The notes beneath the pieces are model-generated. The model did no database searches, was not told where the DNA came from, and saw only the letters and a program-made list of their open reading frames with translations. From Aminivibrio sp. (GTDB taxonomy: Bacteria > Synergistota > Synergistia > Synergistales > Aminobacteriaceae), in contig NZ_JAESIH010000037.1 of NCBI RefSeq assembly GCF_016756745.1, positions 1 through 64,000 of the forward strand: 64,000 bases of DNA, given 5' to 3'. Numbering within the stretch: position 1 is the first letter of the stretch; the number at the start of each line of letters is the position of its first letter. Made by a program: the position numbers and the translations under genes. Of this stretch, positions 34,315 through 42,815 are shown piece after piece.

Positions 34315-36230
34315 AAAAGGAAACGATGCATATCAGCCTTTCGAAAGCGTGGGAAATACTCAAGAGAAAATGCCGACAGCTCCCCGGGGAGACTGTCTCG
34401 GTTCACGAATCCCTGGGACGAACCCTTGCGGAGGACGTGACCGCAAGCAGAAACGTTCCCCATTACAATGCGTCGGCCATGGACGGCTATGCCCTTTCAT
34501 CGGTCCTGACGGCCGGCGCCACCCCTTCGTCTCCCGTATTTCTTCCTTCGGGAGAATACGAATGGGTTAATACGGGGAGCGAGGTATCTCCCCGTTTCGA
34601 CAGTGTTGTGATGATCGAGGACACCACTCTTGACAAAACGACTGGAACCCTTACGGTCGTCTCATCCCTCGTGGCGGGAGAAAACGTCCGCCCCCTCGGA
34701 GAGGACGTTTTTCTCGGACAGGTCATCGCCAGGGAAGGCGACAGGGTGACGCCCGCCCTCTGTTCCCTCCTGGCGACCGCGGGAGTGAAAAACCTCAGGA
34801 CACTGGCCTTGCCGAAAAGTCTCTACATCCCGACCGGTGATGAAATCATTCCGCTGGAAGAATGGCTTGATCTGGAAAACCCTCCCCCGGGAAAGGTGGG
34901 GGAGAGCAATTCCATGCTGGTCAAGGGCTATTTCCGAAACTGGGGTTTTTCTGTGGAAATCGCCCCATGTATCCCCGACGACCCGGATATTTTACTGACC
35001 TTCCTCGAGGAAAAAAGAAAAACGTATGATCTTATCCTCATCGGGGCAGGTTCTGCAAAGGGTGAGCGGGATCACACCTTTTCCGTACTGCAGAGCCTTG
35101 GACAACCTCTCTTCAGGTGGCTTCTCATGAAGCCGGGCCGGCCGGCCTCGGTGGCCGATCTGGGCGGATGCCTCGCCGTCAACCTGCCGGGCTTTCCCAT
35201 GTCCAACGCAGTCATTCTCTGGTCCGTTGTTTTCCCTGTCCTCCAGCTGCTTCACTGCGGGAAGTTCGACGAAAAGACCATCCTTCCTGCTGCAATTGGG
35301 GCGACCGGAACCGAAGAAGTTACCCTGCTTTCATCCTATTCATCATCCTACGGGAAAGAAGAATGGGTGCGTTTCAAGTGCGTGGAAATCGACGGCGAAA
35401 AAAAAGCCTACGCCCTTCCGTCAGGTGCCGGTGCCCTGTGGTCTCTTTCCGAAACCGACGGGCTTTCTCTCCTCCCCCTGGAAACAGCGGAAAGATCGAA
35501 GGGCTCAACGGTGAACCTCTGGCTCCTCAGAGATATCAGGTGGAAGGAAAGAATTCTGTTTCAGGGTTCCAATGACCCGGCGTTCGAGAGAATTGCTACC
35601 TTCGTCAAAAAAAAGGGCGGAGAGGTGATCTTTCGTTCAGTGGGCAGTCTCGGAGGGCTTGCCGCCCTCTCGCGGAGAGAGTGCCACACTGCCGCATGTC
35701 ATTTGCTCGACACGGAAACAGGTGACTACAACACGTCCTACATTGAAAGAATGTTCGGACCGCAGGCTGATGCTCTCCTTGCCCGCCGTCCCGTGTTCTA
35801 CCGGCAGCAGGGCATCATGGTGCGGAAGGGAAACCCCAAGGGAATCCGCTCCGTTTCCGATCTCGGGAGAGAAGATGTGGTGATGGTGAACCGTCAGCCC
35901 GGTGCAGGCACGAGAGTCCTTCTCGATTTTCTTTTCCGTATGGAGAATATCGACCCCGGGAATGTGCGCGGCTACGAAAACTGCAGCACCACCCATTTCG
36001 ACGCTGGGAACAAGGTCCTGAGAGGGTTCGCCGACGCAGCGGCGGGAATAAAATCTGTCGCCGACGCTCTCGGCCTTGATTTTCTTCCTCTTGCGGAGGA
36101 ACCTTACGAACTCGTTTATTTTAGGAGCATGGAGAACCACCCGGGAATAGCCGCTCTTCTGGAGTCGCTGTGTGATGAAGGATGGAGAGCCATGGTGGAC
36201 CGCATGGGAGGTTACAGATGGCCGGAATAA
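34302..36230 (+). CDS. MoeA fused to a PBP-like substrate-binding domain
   Basis: This 642-residue fusion has a MoeA part (about 1-405, with SAMDGYALSS, WVNTGSEV-DSVVMIEDT, YIPTGDEIIPLE, IGAGSAKGERDH, MKPGRPASVAD and NLPGFPMSNAV) and a C-terminal periplasmic-binding-protein-like domain (about 410-640, with GSLGGLAALSRRECHTAACHLLD, DYNTSYIER, QGIMVRKGNPKGI and VNRQPGAGTRVLLDFL). Such MoeA-PBP_like fusions are known in anaerobes; the second domain is thought to bind a small oxyanion or effector in the cytoplasm, as no signal peptide is present. The start is TTG at 34302, 7 nt after AGGAGG. The MoeA motifs are less canonical than in the upstream paralogue. Confidence 0.88.
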   Translation: MALVEKETMHISLSKAWEILKRKCRQLPGETVSVHESLGRTLAEDVTASRNVPHYNASAMDGYALSSVLTAGATPSSPVFLPSGEYEWVNTGSEVSPRFDSVVMIEDTTLDKTTGTLTVVSSLVAGENVRPLGEDVFLGQVIAREGDRVTPALCSLLATAGVKNLRTLALPKSLYIPTGDEIIPLEEWLDLENPPPGKVGESNSMLVKGYFRNWGFSVEIAPCIPDDPDILLTFLEEKRKTYDLILIGAGSAKGERDHTFSVLQSLGQPLFRWLLMKPGRPASVADLGGCLAVNLPGFPMSNAVILWSVVFPVLQLLHCGKFDEKTILPAAIGATGTEEVTLLSSYSSSYGKEEWVRFKCVEIDGEKKAYALPSGAGALWSLSETDGLSLLPLETAERSKGSTVNLWLLRDIRWKERILFQGSNDPAFERIATFVKKKGGEVIFRSVGSLGGLAALSRRECHTAACHLLDTETGDYNTSYIERMFGPQADALLARRPVFYRQQGIMVRKGNPKGIRSVSDLGREDVVMVNRQPGAGTRVLLDFLFRMENIDPGNVRGYENCSTTHFDAGNKVLRGFADAAAGIKSVADALGLDFLPLAEEPYELVYFRSMENHPGIAALLESLCDEGWRAMVDRMGGYRWPE

Positions 36231-37234
36231 TTCAGGATTCTTTCGGACGGGTGCTTGATTACGTCCGGATTTCGATAACGGACAGGTGCAATTTCCGCTG
36301 CATTTACTGCATGCCCGCCGACGGCATTGAATGGATACCCCACGGGAACATTCTCTCCTACGAGGATTTGCTTTTTCTGTGCCGCGCACTGACGGACCTC
36401 GGCGTCCGAAAAATACGGTTCACCGGGGGGGAACCCTTCGTGAGAAAAGGTTTCGTACCCTTTCTTGAATCGGTGAAAGAGGCCTATCCCAACCTCAGGA
36501 TAGCAGTCACGACAAACGGTTCTCTTCTGGAAAAATGGGCTGAAAGAATCGCCCGTCTCGGCCTCGATTCGCTGAACGTAAGCCTTGATACGCTGGATCA
36601 TGCCAAATTTCTCGAAACCACCAGGACAGGAGATCTGGAGAGAGTCCTCCGGGGGATCGATGCCGTCAGGCAGTCCGGCGGTGTTCCTCTCAAGCTGAAT
36701 TCGGTTGTCATGCGGAACTTCAACCTCGACGAGATACCGGCCCTGGTAGGGTTCGCAGCGGAAAAGGGGGCAACCATCAGGTTTATTGAATTCATGCCGC
36801 TGGACAAGGATGTATGGTCCCAGTCCCAGTTTGTTCCCGCAGAGGAAATTCTTTCCCGGCTTCCGGACCCGGCACTGTGGAGGAGCTGCCCCCCGAGGGA
36901 CAACAGGTCGGAAATATGCGGTCCCTCACGGTATTTTCAAAACAGCGCCACCGGACGGATGGTGGGCATCATTTCCGCTGTTTCAGACCATTTCTGCCAT
37001 CTCTGCAACCGCCTCAGAGTGACGTCTACCGGCGTCATGCGCCCTTGTCTTTTCGGCAACTTCGGCTTTTCCCTGTTTGAAGCCCTTCGCGGCAAGGATT
37101 CCGAAGCGCTGCGGGAGGGAATTATGAAGGCCGTTTCAAGAAAACCCCAAAGAGGAGAGACAGGCATTCCTTCACCGGAAGAGGGGCGGAATTCTCTTCA
37201 GGAAGAACGGCACATGTCCCAGATCGGAGGATAA
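36218..37234 (+). CDS. moaA: GTP 3',8-cyclase MoaA
   Basis: MoaA is a radical-SAM enzyme that makes 3',8-cyclo-7,8-dihydro-GTP, the first step of molybdopterin synthesis, together with MoaC. The 338-residue protein has the radical-SAM CNFRCIYC motif, FTGGEPFVRKG, a second C-terminal [4Fe-4S] site built from CHLC and the cysteine of MRPCLFG, and the C-terminal Gly-Gly needed in MoaA (ending QIGG). ATG 36218 is preceded by GGGAGG and lies within the end of the moeA fusion gene (13-nt overlap). Confidence 0.95.
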   Translation: MAGIIQDSFGRVLDYVRISITDRCNFRCIYCMPADGIEWIPHGNILSYEDLLFLCRALTDLGVRKIRFTGGEPFVRKGFVPFLESVKEAYPNLRIAVTTNGSLLEKWAERIARLGLDSLNVSLDTLDHAKFLETTRTGDLERVLRGIDAVRQSGGVPLKLNSVVMRNFNLDEIPALVGFAAEKGATIRFIEFMPLDKDVWSQSQFVPAEEILSRLPDPALWRSCPPRDNRSEICGPSRYFQNSATGRMVGIISAVSDHFCHLCNRLRVTSTGVMRPCLFGNFGFSLFEALRGKDSEALREGIMKAVSRKPQRGETGIPSPEEGRNSLQEERHMSQIGG

Positions 37235-37237
37235 CCC

Positions 37238-37771
37238 ATGACGAATGACGGATCATTCAGGCAGGACCAACCTTCCTTTTCCCATCTTGACGACGAGGGA
37301 AGACCTCGGATGGTTGATGTGAGCTGGAAGCCGGAAACTCTTCGTACCGCTTCGGCTGAAGGTTGGATAATCCTTGACCGGGCAGTGTGCGAACAGCTGG
37401 CTGCCGACGGATATTCCAAAAAGGGAGATGTCCTCAAAATTGCGGAGACCGCAGGCATCATGGCGGTGAAAAAAACACCGGAACTCATTCCCCTCTGCCA
37501 CGGCATCCGTATAGAAAGAGCGGAAGTGCAATGTCTCTTCATGGAAGAAAGGGGCCGGATCAGGATCACCTGTACCGTCGCTGCGAGGGACGTCACGGGT
37601 GTCGAAATGGAAGCCCTCACGGGCGTGTCCGTTGCCGCTCTCACGGTGTATGATATGTGCAAGGGCGTTTCCAAGAACATGGTCATCGAAGGAATCCGCC
37701 TTCTGAAAAAAACAGGCGGAAAGAGCGGCACCTACATCGCGGAGGGGATGGACGGCAATGCGGATTCTTGA
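37238..37771 (+). CDS. moaC: Cyclic pyranopterin monophosphate synthase MoaC
   Basis: MoaC converts the MoaA product to cyclic pyranopterin monophosphate. The 177-residue sequence has the conserved FSHLDDEGRPRMVDV start, AGIMAVKKTPELIPLCHGIRIE, and GVEMEALTGVSVAALTVYDMCKGVSKNMVIEGIRLL, including the catalytic lysine and aspartate region. It follows moaA after 3 nt and overlaps the mog gene by 14 nt. moaD, moaE and moeB are absent here, so the sulfur-transfer step must be encoded elsewhere. Confidence 0.96.
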   Translation: MTNDGSFRQDQPSFSHLDDEGRPRMVDVSWKPETLRTASAEGWIILDRAVCEQLAADGYSKKGDVLKIAETAGIMAVKKTPELIPLCHGIRIERAEVQCLFMEERGRIRITCTVAARDVTGVEMEALTGVSVAALTVYDMCKGVSKNMVIEGIRLLKKTGGKSGTYIAEGMDGNADS

Positions 37772-38573
37772 AATACTGGAAAAGGAACGGGGAGAACTCT
37801 TCGTCCATACTCTCTGCTATGTCGGCATCAATGCGACAGGGAGAACATCATTCAACGGATCGGAGAAAGACCTCTTCCTCCTTCCTCCGGGCGGTTTCCC
37901 ATCTCTTCCCGACGGCTCGGCCGGCTTCGTCCTGTCCGTCGGCGAATTCCCCGAAGAGTTCTTCTTTTCCGCCGGTGAAGCGCTTTTTCGGGCTGTACCA
38001 TCCTCCATGCCCTTTCCGATGCTTCGGGGAGAGAGGGGCGGTTTTCTTACCGTTTCATTGCGGGCCATTTTTCTCCAGCCGCTCAGAACGGGCGTTCTGA
38101 CTGTAAGCGACAAGGGGAGCCGGGGAGAAAGAGAGGACACGTCAGGTCCAGCCCTGGTCGAACGGCTGAGGGGAATCGGCTGCGACACGACCGAAACGGC
38201 TGTCGTTCCCGACGAACATGAATCTATTGTGACGGTCTTGAAAGACTGGGCCGACTCCAAAGACCTCCACCTGATACTGTGCACCGGGGGAACCGGTTTT
38301 TCCCGAAGAGACGTCACCCCCGAGGCCCTGGAGGCTGTCGCCGGAAGAAAGGTCCCCGGAATAGGAGAGGCGATGCGGCTGGCTTCCCTCAGGATAACGC
38401 CGAAAGCCATACTGAGCAGAGGCAACGCCGTCATCCGGGGGGAGACCCTCATAATATCCCTCCCTGGAAGCGCAAAGGCCGCCACGGAATGTTTCGACGC
38501 CGTAGCGGCGGCACTGAGACACGGCGTTGAAATTCTCAGGGGCTGGGATGGAGAATGCGGGTCTCCTTCATAA
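37758..38573 (+). CDS. mog: Mog/MoaB-family molybdopterin adenylyltransferase with unknown N-terminal domain
   Basis: The C-terminal 160 residues (from about 111, RTGVLTVSDKGSRG) are a complete Mog/MoaB domain with LCTGGTGFSRRDVTPEA and ISLPGSAKAATECF, predicted to adenylylate molybdopterin before metal insertion by MoeA. The first 110 residues (ILEILEKERGELFVHTLCYV ... LRAIFLQP) are extra and I do not recognise them; they are not obviously MOSC, MoaD or MoaE. The ATG follows GGAGGGG and overlaps moaC by 14 nt, so the extension is translated from a normal start and is not a misjoined frame. Confidence 0.9.
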   Translation: MRILEILEKERGELFVHTLCYVGINATGRTSFNGSEKDLFLLPPGGFPSLPDGSAGFVLSVGEFPEEFFFSAGEALFRAVPSSMPFPMLRGERGGFLTVSLRAIFLQPLRTGVLTVSDKGSRGEREDTSGPALVERLRGIGCDTTETAVVPDEHESIVTVLKDWADSKDLHLILCTGGTGFSRRDVTPEALEAVAGRKVPGIGEAMRLASLRITPKAILSRGNAVIRGETLIISLPGSAKAATECFDAVAAALRHGVEILRGWDGECGSPS

Positions 38574-38583
38574 GAAAACGATC

Positions 38584-38600
38584 CTTCAGGTTTCCTGAAG
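38584..38600. repeat. Short perfect hairpin upstream of rapZ
   Basis: CTTCAGG (38584-38590) and CCTGAAG (38594-38600) form a 7-bp stem with a TTT loop, 21 nt before the rapZ ATG. No T-tract follows, so it is not a typical terminator. Confidence 0.4.
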
Positions 38601-38621
38601 AAGGGGAACGGAGGCAGTTTC

Positions 38622-39509
38622 ATGGACAGTGAATTCCAGGGCGTGAAAAAATGCGTCATTCTCACAGGAATGTCCGGCGCGGGAAAATCGACAGCCCTGA
38701 AGGTACTTGAAGACCAGGGAATGTTCGCCATCGACAATATACCCCCGGCGCTGCTATCCCAGCTGATGGTCATCCTGGGGAAGCACCGTGCGGCAGTGAG
38801 AAACGGTGTGGCGGCCGTTGTGGACGTACGGGGCGACACCCTTCTCGACGATTTTCCGGCGGCAGTCACGGCTCTGAAGACCCAGATCCCTGAGGTCAGG
38901 ATTCTTTTCCTCGACGCTTCGGATAAGGCTTTGCTTGCCCGTTTCGAAGCGACCCGGCGGCGACACCCTCTGCATGATGAAGGCACTTTTCTTGACGGTA
39001 TTTCCAGGGAACGAATCCGGCTGAAGCCGATTCTTGAACTTTCCGACACGGTTCTGGACACCTCGGGCCTTTCTCTTCCCCACATCAGGAAAAAACTCCT
39101 TTCCGAAGTGTGCGGTCCCTCTTCCCAGGACTTTCTCATTTTTACCTCCTTCGGCTTCAAGTACGGACCTCCTGCGGACTGCGACTTCCTCTTCGATGTC
39201 CGTTTCCTATCCAACCCTTACTATGTGCCGGAACTCCAGAATCTCTCCGGACAGGACAGGAAAGTCCAGGATCACATCTGGAATTCCGGAGAAGCTGAGG
39301 AATTCTGGAAAAGACTTGTTTCTTTTCTCGAGCACGTGATTCCGTTGTATCTCGGTACGGGGAAGTCCCACCTTCACATCGGGGTAGGCTGTACGGGAGG
39401 CCGCCACAGGTCGGTAGCCGTTGCCGAAAGACTTGCCGCCCATTTCAGGCATTACGGCAGTACATGCTCCCTACGGCACAGGGATATCTCCAGAGAACAG
39501 GGCTGGTGA
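38622..39509 (+). CDS. rapZ: RapZ-family RNase adaptor / nucleotide-binding protein
   Basis: The 295-residue protein has a P-loop kinase-like N-terminal domain (LTGMSGAGKSTALKVLED, Walker A at about 16-23; AIDNIPPALL) and the C-terminal domain with FGFKYGPPADCDFLFDVRFLSNPYYVPELQ and IGVGCTGGRHRSVAVAERLA. In Escherichia coli RapZ senses glucosamine-6-phosphate and guides RNase E to GlmZ; in Gram-positives the homologue YvcJ has GTPase activity. Whether the RNA-adaptor role applies here is unknown. The order rapZ-yvcK-whiA is the conserved yvcJ-yvcK-whiA cluster. Confidence 0.94.
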   Translation: MDSEFQGVKKCVILTGMSGAGKSTALKVLEDQGMFAIDNIPPALLSQLMVILGKHRAAVRNGVAAVVDVRGDTLLDDFPAAVTALKTQIPEVRILFLDASDKALLARFEATRRRHPLHDEGTFLDGISRERIRLKPILELSDTVLDTSGLSLPHIRKKLLSEVCGPSSQDFLIFTSFGFKYGPPADCDFLFDVRFLSNPYYVPELQNLSGQDRKVQDHIWNSGEAEEFWKRLVSFLEHVIPLYLGTGKSHLHIGVGCTGGRHRSVAVAERLAAHFRHYGSTCSLRHRDISREQGW

Positions 39510-39511
39510 TC

Positions 39512-40633
39512 ATGAACAGCATACTGGCCTACATCCTCGGATTAGTGACGGCCCTGATTATGGCCGTTCTGCTGCGCTTCAGGGAACGGTCGGAATTTCC
39601 CTCATTCTACGGCTCATCGAGAAAAAAAAAGGCTGCCATTTCAAGGGCCGTGGAATACAGGCTCTCCATGGGCCCCTATGTGGCAGCCCTCGGCGGCGGA
39701 ACGGGCCTTTCAACCCTCCTGCGAGGACTCAAGAGCTTTACCAGGAATATCGTTGCGGTCGTCACCGTCACCGATGAGGGAGGAAGCTCGGGAAGGCTGC
39801 GGGAGGAATGGGGAGTCCTTCCGCCTGGAGATGTCAGGAACTGCATCGTGGCGCTGGCTGAAAACGACAGCGCCCTGAGGCGTCTTCTCGATTTCCGTTT
39901 CGACAGGGGGGCCCTTGCCGGTCACAGCCTTGGAAACCTCATGCTTCTGGCCATATCGGAGCAGTATGGTGACTTCCGCCGGGCGGTCGAAGAGATGAAC
40001 AATCTTCTCGCCATACGGGGAAGAGTCCTCCCCGTGACAACGGAGGCCGTATCTCTCGTCGCTGAAACCGCAGGTGGGGAGAGAATCAGGGGGGAACTTT
40101 CCATTTCCGAGCACGGGAGCGAGATCAGGAAAATCTGGCTCGAGCCCCTCGATGCCCGTCCTGTCGCTGACGTTCTGAGGGCCATTGAGGAAGCGGAAAT
40201 AATCGCCCTTGGACCGGGAAGCCTTTTCACCAGCGTCATCCCGAACCTCCTCGTTTCAAAGGTAGCGGAACGACTGAGAAACACCGCCGTCCCGAAGGTG
40301 TACATCTGCAATCTCATGACCCAGCCGGGGGAGACGGACGGCTTTTCTCTTGCCGATCACGTCGGGTGGATAGCGTCAACCATGGGCATACCCCCTGATT
40401 ATGTCATCGCCAATACCGGCAAAATTCCTCCCCATATCATGGAAAAGTACGGAAAGGAGGGAGCGGTTCCCCTTGTGGCAACTGACAGGGACAGGGAAAA
40501 ACTGGAAGACATGGGTTGCCTTCTCCTTGAAGGCAATTTCGTGCAGATCATCGACGGTTCCCTTCTCAGGCATGACGGACAGGCCCTCTCCCATCTCCTG
40601 ATCCGTCTTTGCCGTGAACTGAAAGAGGATTGA
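39512..40633 (+). CDS. yvcK: YvcK/GlmR-family gluconeogenesis factor
   Basis: The YvcK family binds UDP-GlcNAc and directs carbon toward peptidoglycan precursors during growth on gluconeogenic substrates. The 373-residue protein has an N-terminal membrane helix (ILAYILGLVTALIMAVLL) not present in Bacillus YvcK, then the CofD-like domain with ALGGGTGLSTLLRGLK, VTDEGGSSGRLREE, HSLGNLMLLA, LGPGSLFTSVIPNLL and CNLMTQPGETDGF. The start is ATG 39512, 2 nt after the rapZ stop. It overlaps or abuts whiA. Confidence 0.92.
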   Translation: MNSILAYILGLVTALIMAVLLRFRERSEFPSFYGSSRKKKAAISRAVEYRLSMGPYVAALGGGTGLSTLLRGLKSFTRNIVAVVTVTDEGGSSGRLREEWGVLPPGDVRNCIVALAENDSALRRLLDFRFDRGALAGHSLGNLMLLAISEQYGDFRRAVEEMNNLLAIRGRVLPVTTEAVSLVAETAGGERIRGELSISEHGSEIRKIWLEPLDARPVADVLRAIEEAEIIALGPGSLFTSVIPNLLVSKVAERLRNTAVPKVYICNLMTQPGETDGFSLADHVGWIASTMGIPPDYVIANTGKIPPHIMEKYGKEGAVPLVATDRDREKLEDMGCLLLEGNFVQIIDGSLLRHDGQALSHLLIRLCRELKED

Positions 40634-40638
40634 TCTCC

Positions 40639-41565
40639 TTGGCCAACCTCAATATCGGGAAGACGCTGTCTTCTTTCATGTGGGATGAATGGCTGACAGC
40701 CCCGCCGAAGAACAGGGCAGAGGCCGTCAGGGAAATCCGCGGCATACTCCAGGGAATGGCCGCTTCCGGAGGCAGTGAAAGCGAGTTACGGCTTTCAAGC
40801 GGCAGACTGTGGATTTTCCGCAGACTGATCAGGCTGTGGGGAGAAGGGGAACTTGGCTTCATCCACGATTTCCCATCCCTCCTGAACATTCCCCGATCCC
40901 TCAAGGGGAAGGTATTTCTCCGCCTTCCTGAAAGGCTCACATTTCTGCGCCACGACCGGACGGAGGAGATGGCGGGCTTCGACAGGAAGCGGCCTGACTG
41001 GCTTCGCGGACTGTGGGGAAGCTGCGGAGCCCTCTACATACCCAGAAGCGGCTATTACCTAAGTTTCAGGATTCCCTCCAGGGAAACGGAACACACTGCG
41101 GCCGCCATGCTGAAAAAATGCGGCTTCTCTTTCGGCCGGAGGTATATACAGGGCAAGCATGAAATCACCCTCCGCAACCAGGAGGAAATCGTCACCCTCC
41201 TCGCGGGTTTCGGCCTTGTGAAAACGTCGCTCCGCATGGAGGAAAAGGCCATTGTCCGTTCCATGAGAAACAGAGCCAATATGCTGGTAAACTGCGACTC
41301 TTCGAATATCCGCAAGTCCCTCGATGCCGCCACGAAGCAGCTTGAAATCGCCCGGGCAGCTGTTTCGGCACCCGGCTTCGAATCCCTGCCGGAAGTGCTC
41401 AAAAATCTTGTAAAATCAAGGGTCGCCAATCCAAGCGTGACCCTCGAGGAACTGGGCAAAATGCAGTCTCCTCCCATCAGTAAAAGTACAGTTCTGTACC
41501 GCTGGAAAAAACTCGAACAGGTAATGGGTCCAGCTTCAGTGAGCGGCAAAAGGAACACAAAATGA
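40639..41565 (+). CDS. whiA: WhiA-family DNA-binding protein
   Basis: WhiA combines a degenerate LAGLIDADG homing-endonuclease fold with a C-terminal helix-turn-helix. The 308-residue protein has the central RGLWGSCGALYIPRSGYYLSFRI region, NRANMLVNCDSSNIRKSLDAATKQLEI, and the C-terminal SLEELG-like TLEELGKMQSPPISKSTVLYRWKKLEQV helix-turn-helix. Roles in division and chromosome segregation are known in Bacillus and sporulation control in Streptomyces. TTG 40639 (AGAGGA at 9 nt) is preferred over TTG 40630, which directly abuts the ribosome site. Confidence 0.92.
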   Translation: MANLNIGKTLSSFMWDEWLTAPPKNRAEAVREIRGILQGMAASGGSESELRLSSGRLWIFRRLIRLWGEGELGFIHDFPSLLNIPRSLKGKVFLRLPERLTFLRHDRTEEMAGFDRKRPDWLRGLWGSCGALYIPRSGYYLSFRIPSRETEHTAAAMLKKCGFSFGRRYIQGKHEITLRNQEEIVTLLAGFGLVKTSLRMEEKAIVRSMRNRANMLVNCDSSNIRKSLDAATKQLEIARAAVSAPGFESLPEVLKNLVKSRVANPSVTLEELGKMQSPPISKSTVLYRWKKLEQVMGPASVSGKRNTK

Positions 41566-41595
41566 ACACCAGATAACGAAGGAGGAAGATATTCC

Positions 41596-42789
41596 ATGAA
41601 ACTGCGTGTTTTTTCTCACCAAGATGTTGCAGAAAAAAAAGTATTGCTCCGGGTCGATTTCAACGTTCCTCTCAAAAACGGAGAAGTAGGGGACATCACG
41701 AGGATTCTGGCTCACAGAGATACCATTTCAGCGCTTCTGAAAGCAAACGCCAGGGTAGCACTCTGCTCTCACCTCGGCAGGCCGAAGGGAAAAAGAGTGG
41801 CTGAAATGTCCCTCTCCCACGTTGCGCCCGTAGCGGAAAAGGTGCTGAATCATCCTGTGAGTTTCTGCGGCGAGTGCATCGGACCGGAGGTAGAAACAGC
41901 CCTTGCCTCCCTTGCGCCTGGAACCCTTCTGCTGCTGGAAAACCTCCGGTATCATCCGGAAGAACAGGAGAACGACGCCAAGTTCGCCAAATCCCTGTCG
42001 GCCCCCTTTGACGTCTTCGTCATGGACGCCTTCAGCGCCTCCCACAGGGCAGACGCCTCCACGAGCGCCATCATGGACATTCTTCCCTCCTTTGCCGGTT
42101 TTCTGCTCGAAAGGGAGGTCAACATGCTCACGGCAGTGATCGAGAATCCGAAAAAACCCTTTGTTCTCATCCTCGGGGGTGCGAAAGTCTCCGACAAAAT
42201 CGGGGTGGTGGAGCATCTCATGGACAAGGCGACGTCGATCCTTATCGGTGGAGGTATGGCCTTTACTTTTCTGAAGGCCGGCGGAGCCAATATCGGGCGG
42301 TCCCTTTTCGAGGCCGAGAAGGTCGATTTTGCTCTTGAAATGATGGAAAAAGCCGCCCGGAGGGGTGTCGAAATACTCCTTCCCGTCGACGTGGTCGCCG
42401 GCGCTTCCCTCGACATGACCCAGGGAGAGCGGATCGTTCCTGCCGACGAGATTCCTGAGGGACTCATGGGACTCGACATTGGTCCGAAGACGGCGGAGCT
42501 CTTCGCTGCAAGGGCGGAGGCAGCCAAAACAGTTCTCTGGAACGGTCCCATGGGGGTATTCGAAAATCCACTCTTTGCCGGGGGAACTCGGATTGTGTCG
42601 AAAGGTGTCGCCAAGTGCACAAAAAACGGCGGTCTTACGGTTGTCGGCGGAGGTGATACCGCTTCCGCGGCGAAACAGCTCGGATTCGACCAGGAAGTAT
42701 CCCATGTGTCCACCGGCGGGGGAGCGAGTCTTGAATTCTGCGAAGGCAGACAGCTTCCAGGAATACTACCGCTGCTGGCGGACAAGTAA
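41596..42789 (+). CDS. pgk: Phosphoglycerate kinase
   Basis: Pgk catalyses reversible phosphoryl transfer between 1,3-bisphosphoglycerate and ADP. The 397-residue protein shows KVLLRVDFNVPLKNGE, SHLGRPKG, LLLENLRYHPEE, DAFSASHRADAST, ILGGAKVSDKI, NGPMGVFE and the C-terminal GGGDTASAAKQLG with STGGGASLEF. Length is standard. GAAGGAGGAAG lies about 8 nt before the ATG. tpiA follows after 26 nt; gap is not next to them here. Confidence 0.97.
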   Translation: MKLRVFSHQDVAEKKVLLRVDFNVPLKNGEVGDITRILAHRDTISALLKANARVALCSHLGRPKGKRVAEMSLSHVAPVAEKVLNHPVSFCGECIGPEVETALASLAPGTLLLLENLRYHPEEQENDAKFAKSLSAPFDVFVMDAFSASHRADASTSAIMDILPSFAGFLLEREVNMLTAVIENPKKPFVLILGGAKVSDKIGVVEHLMDKATSILIGGGMAFTFLKAGGANIGRSLFEAEKVDFALEMMEKAARRGVEILLPVDVVAGASLDMTQGERIVPADEIPEGLMGLDIGPKTAELFAARAEAAKTVLWNGPMGVFENPLFAGGTRIVSKGVAKCTKNGGLTVVGGGDTASAAKQLGFDQEVSHVSTGGGASLEFCEGRQLPGILPLLADK

Positions 42790-42815
42790 AAAATTATTTC
42801 ACGAGGAGACCGGAC

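Noticed and set aside
37817-39214. 465-codon minus-strand frame across mog and rapZ
   Set aside because: Antisense shadow; Arg/Ser/Pro-rich, with no domain or ribosome site.
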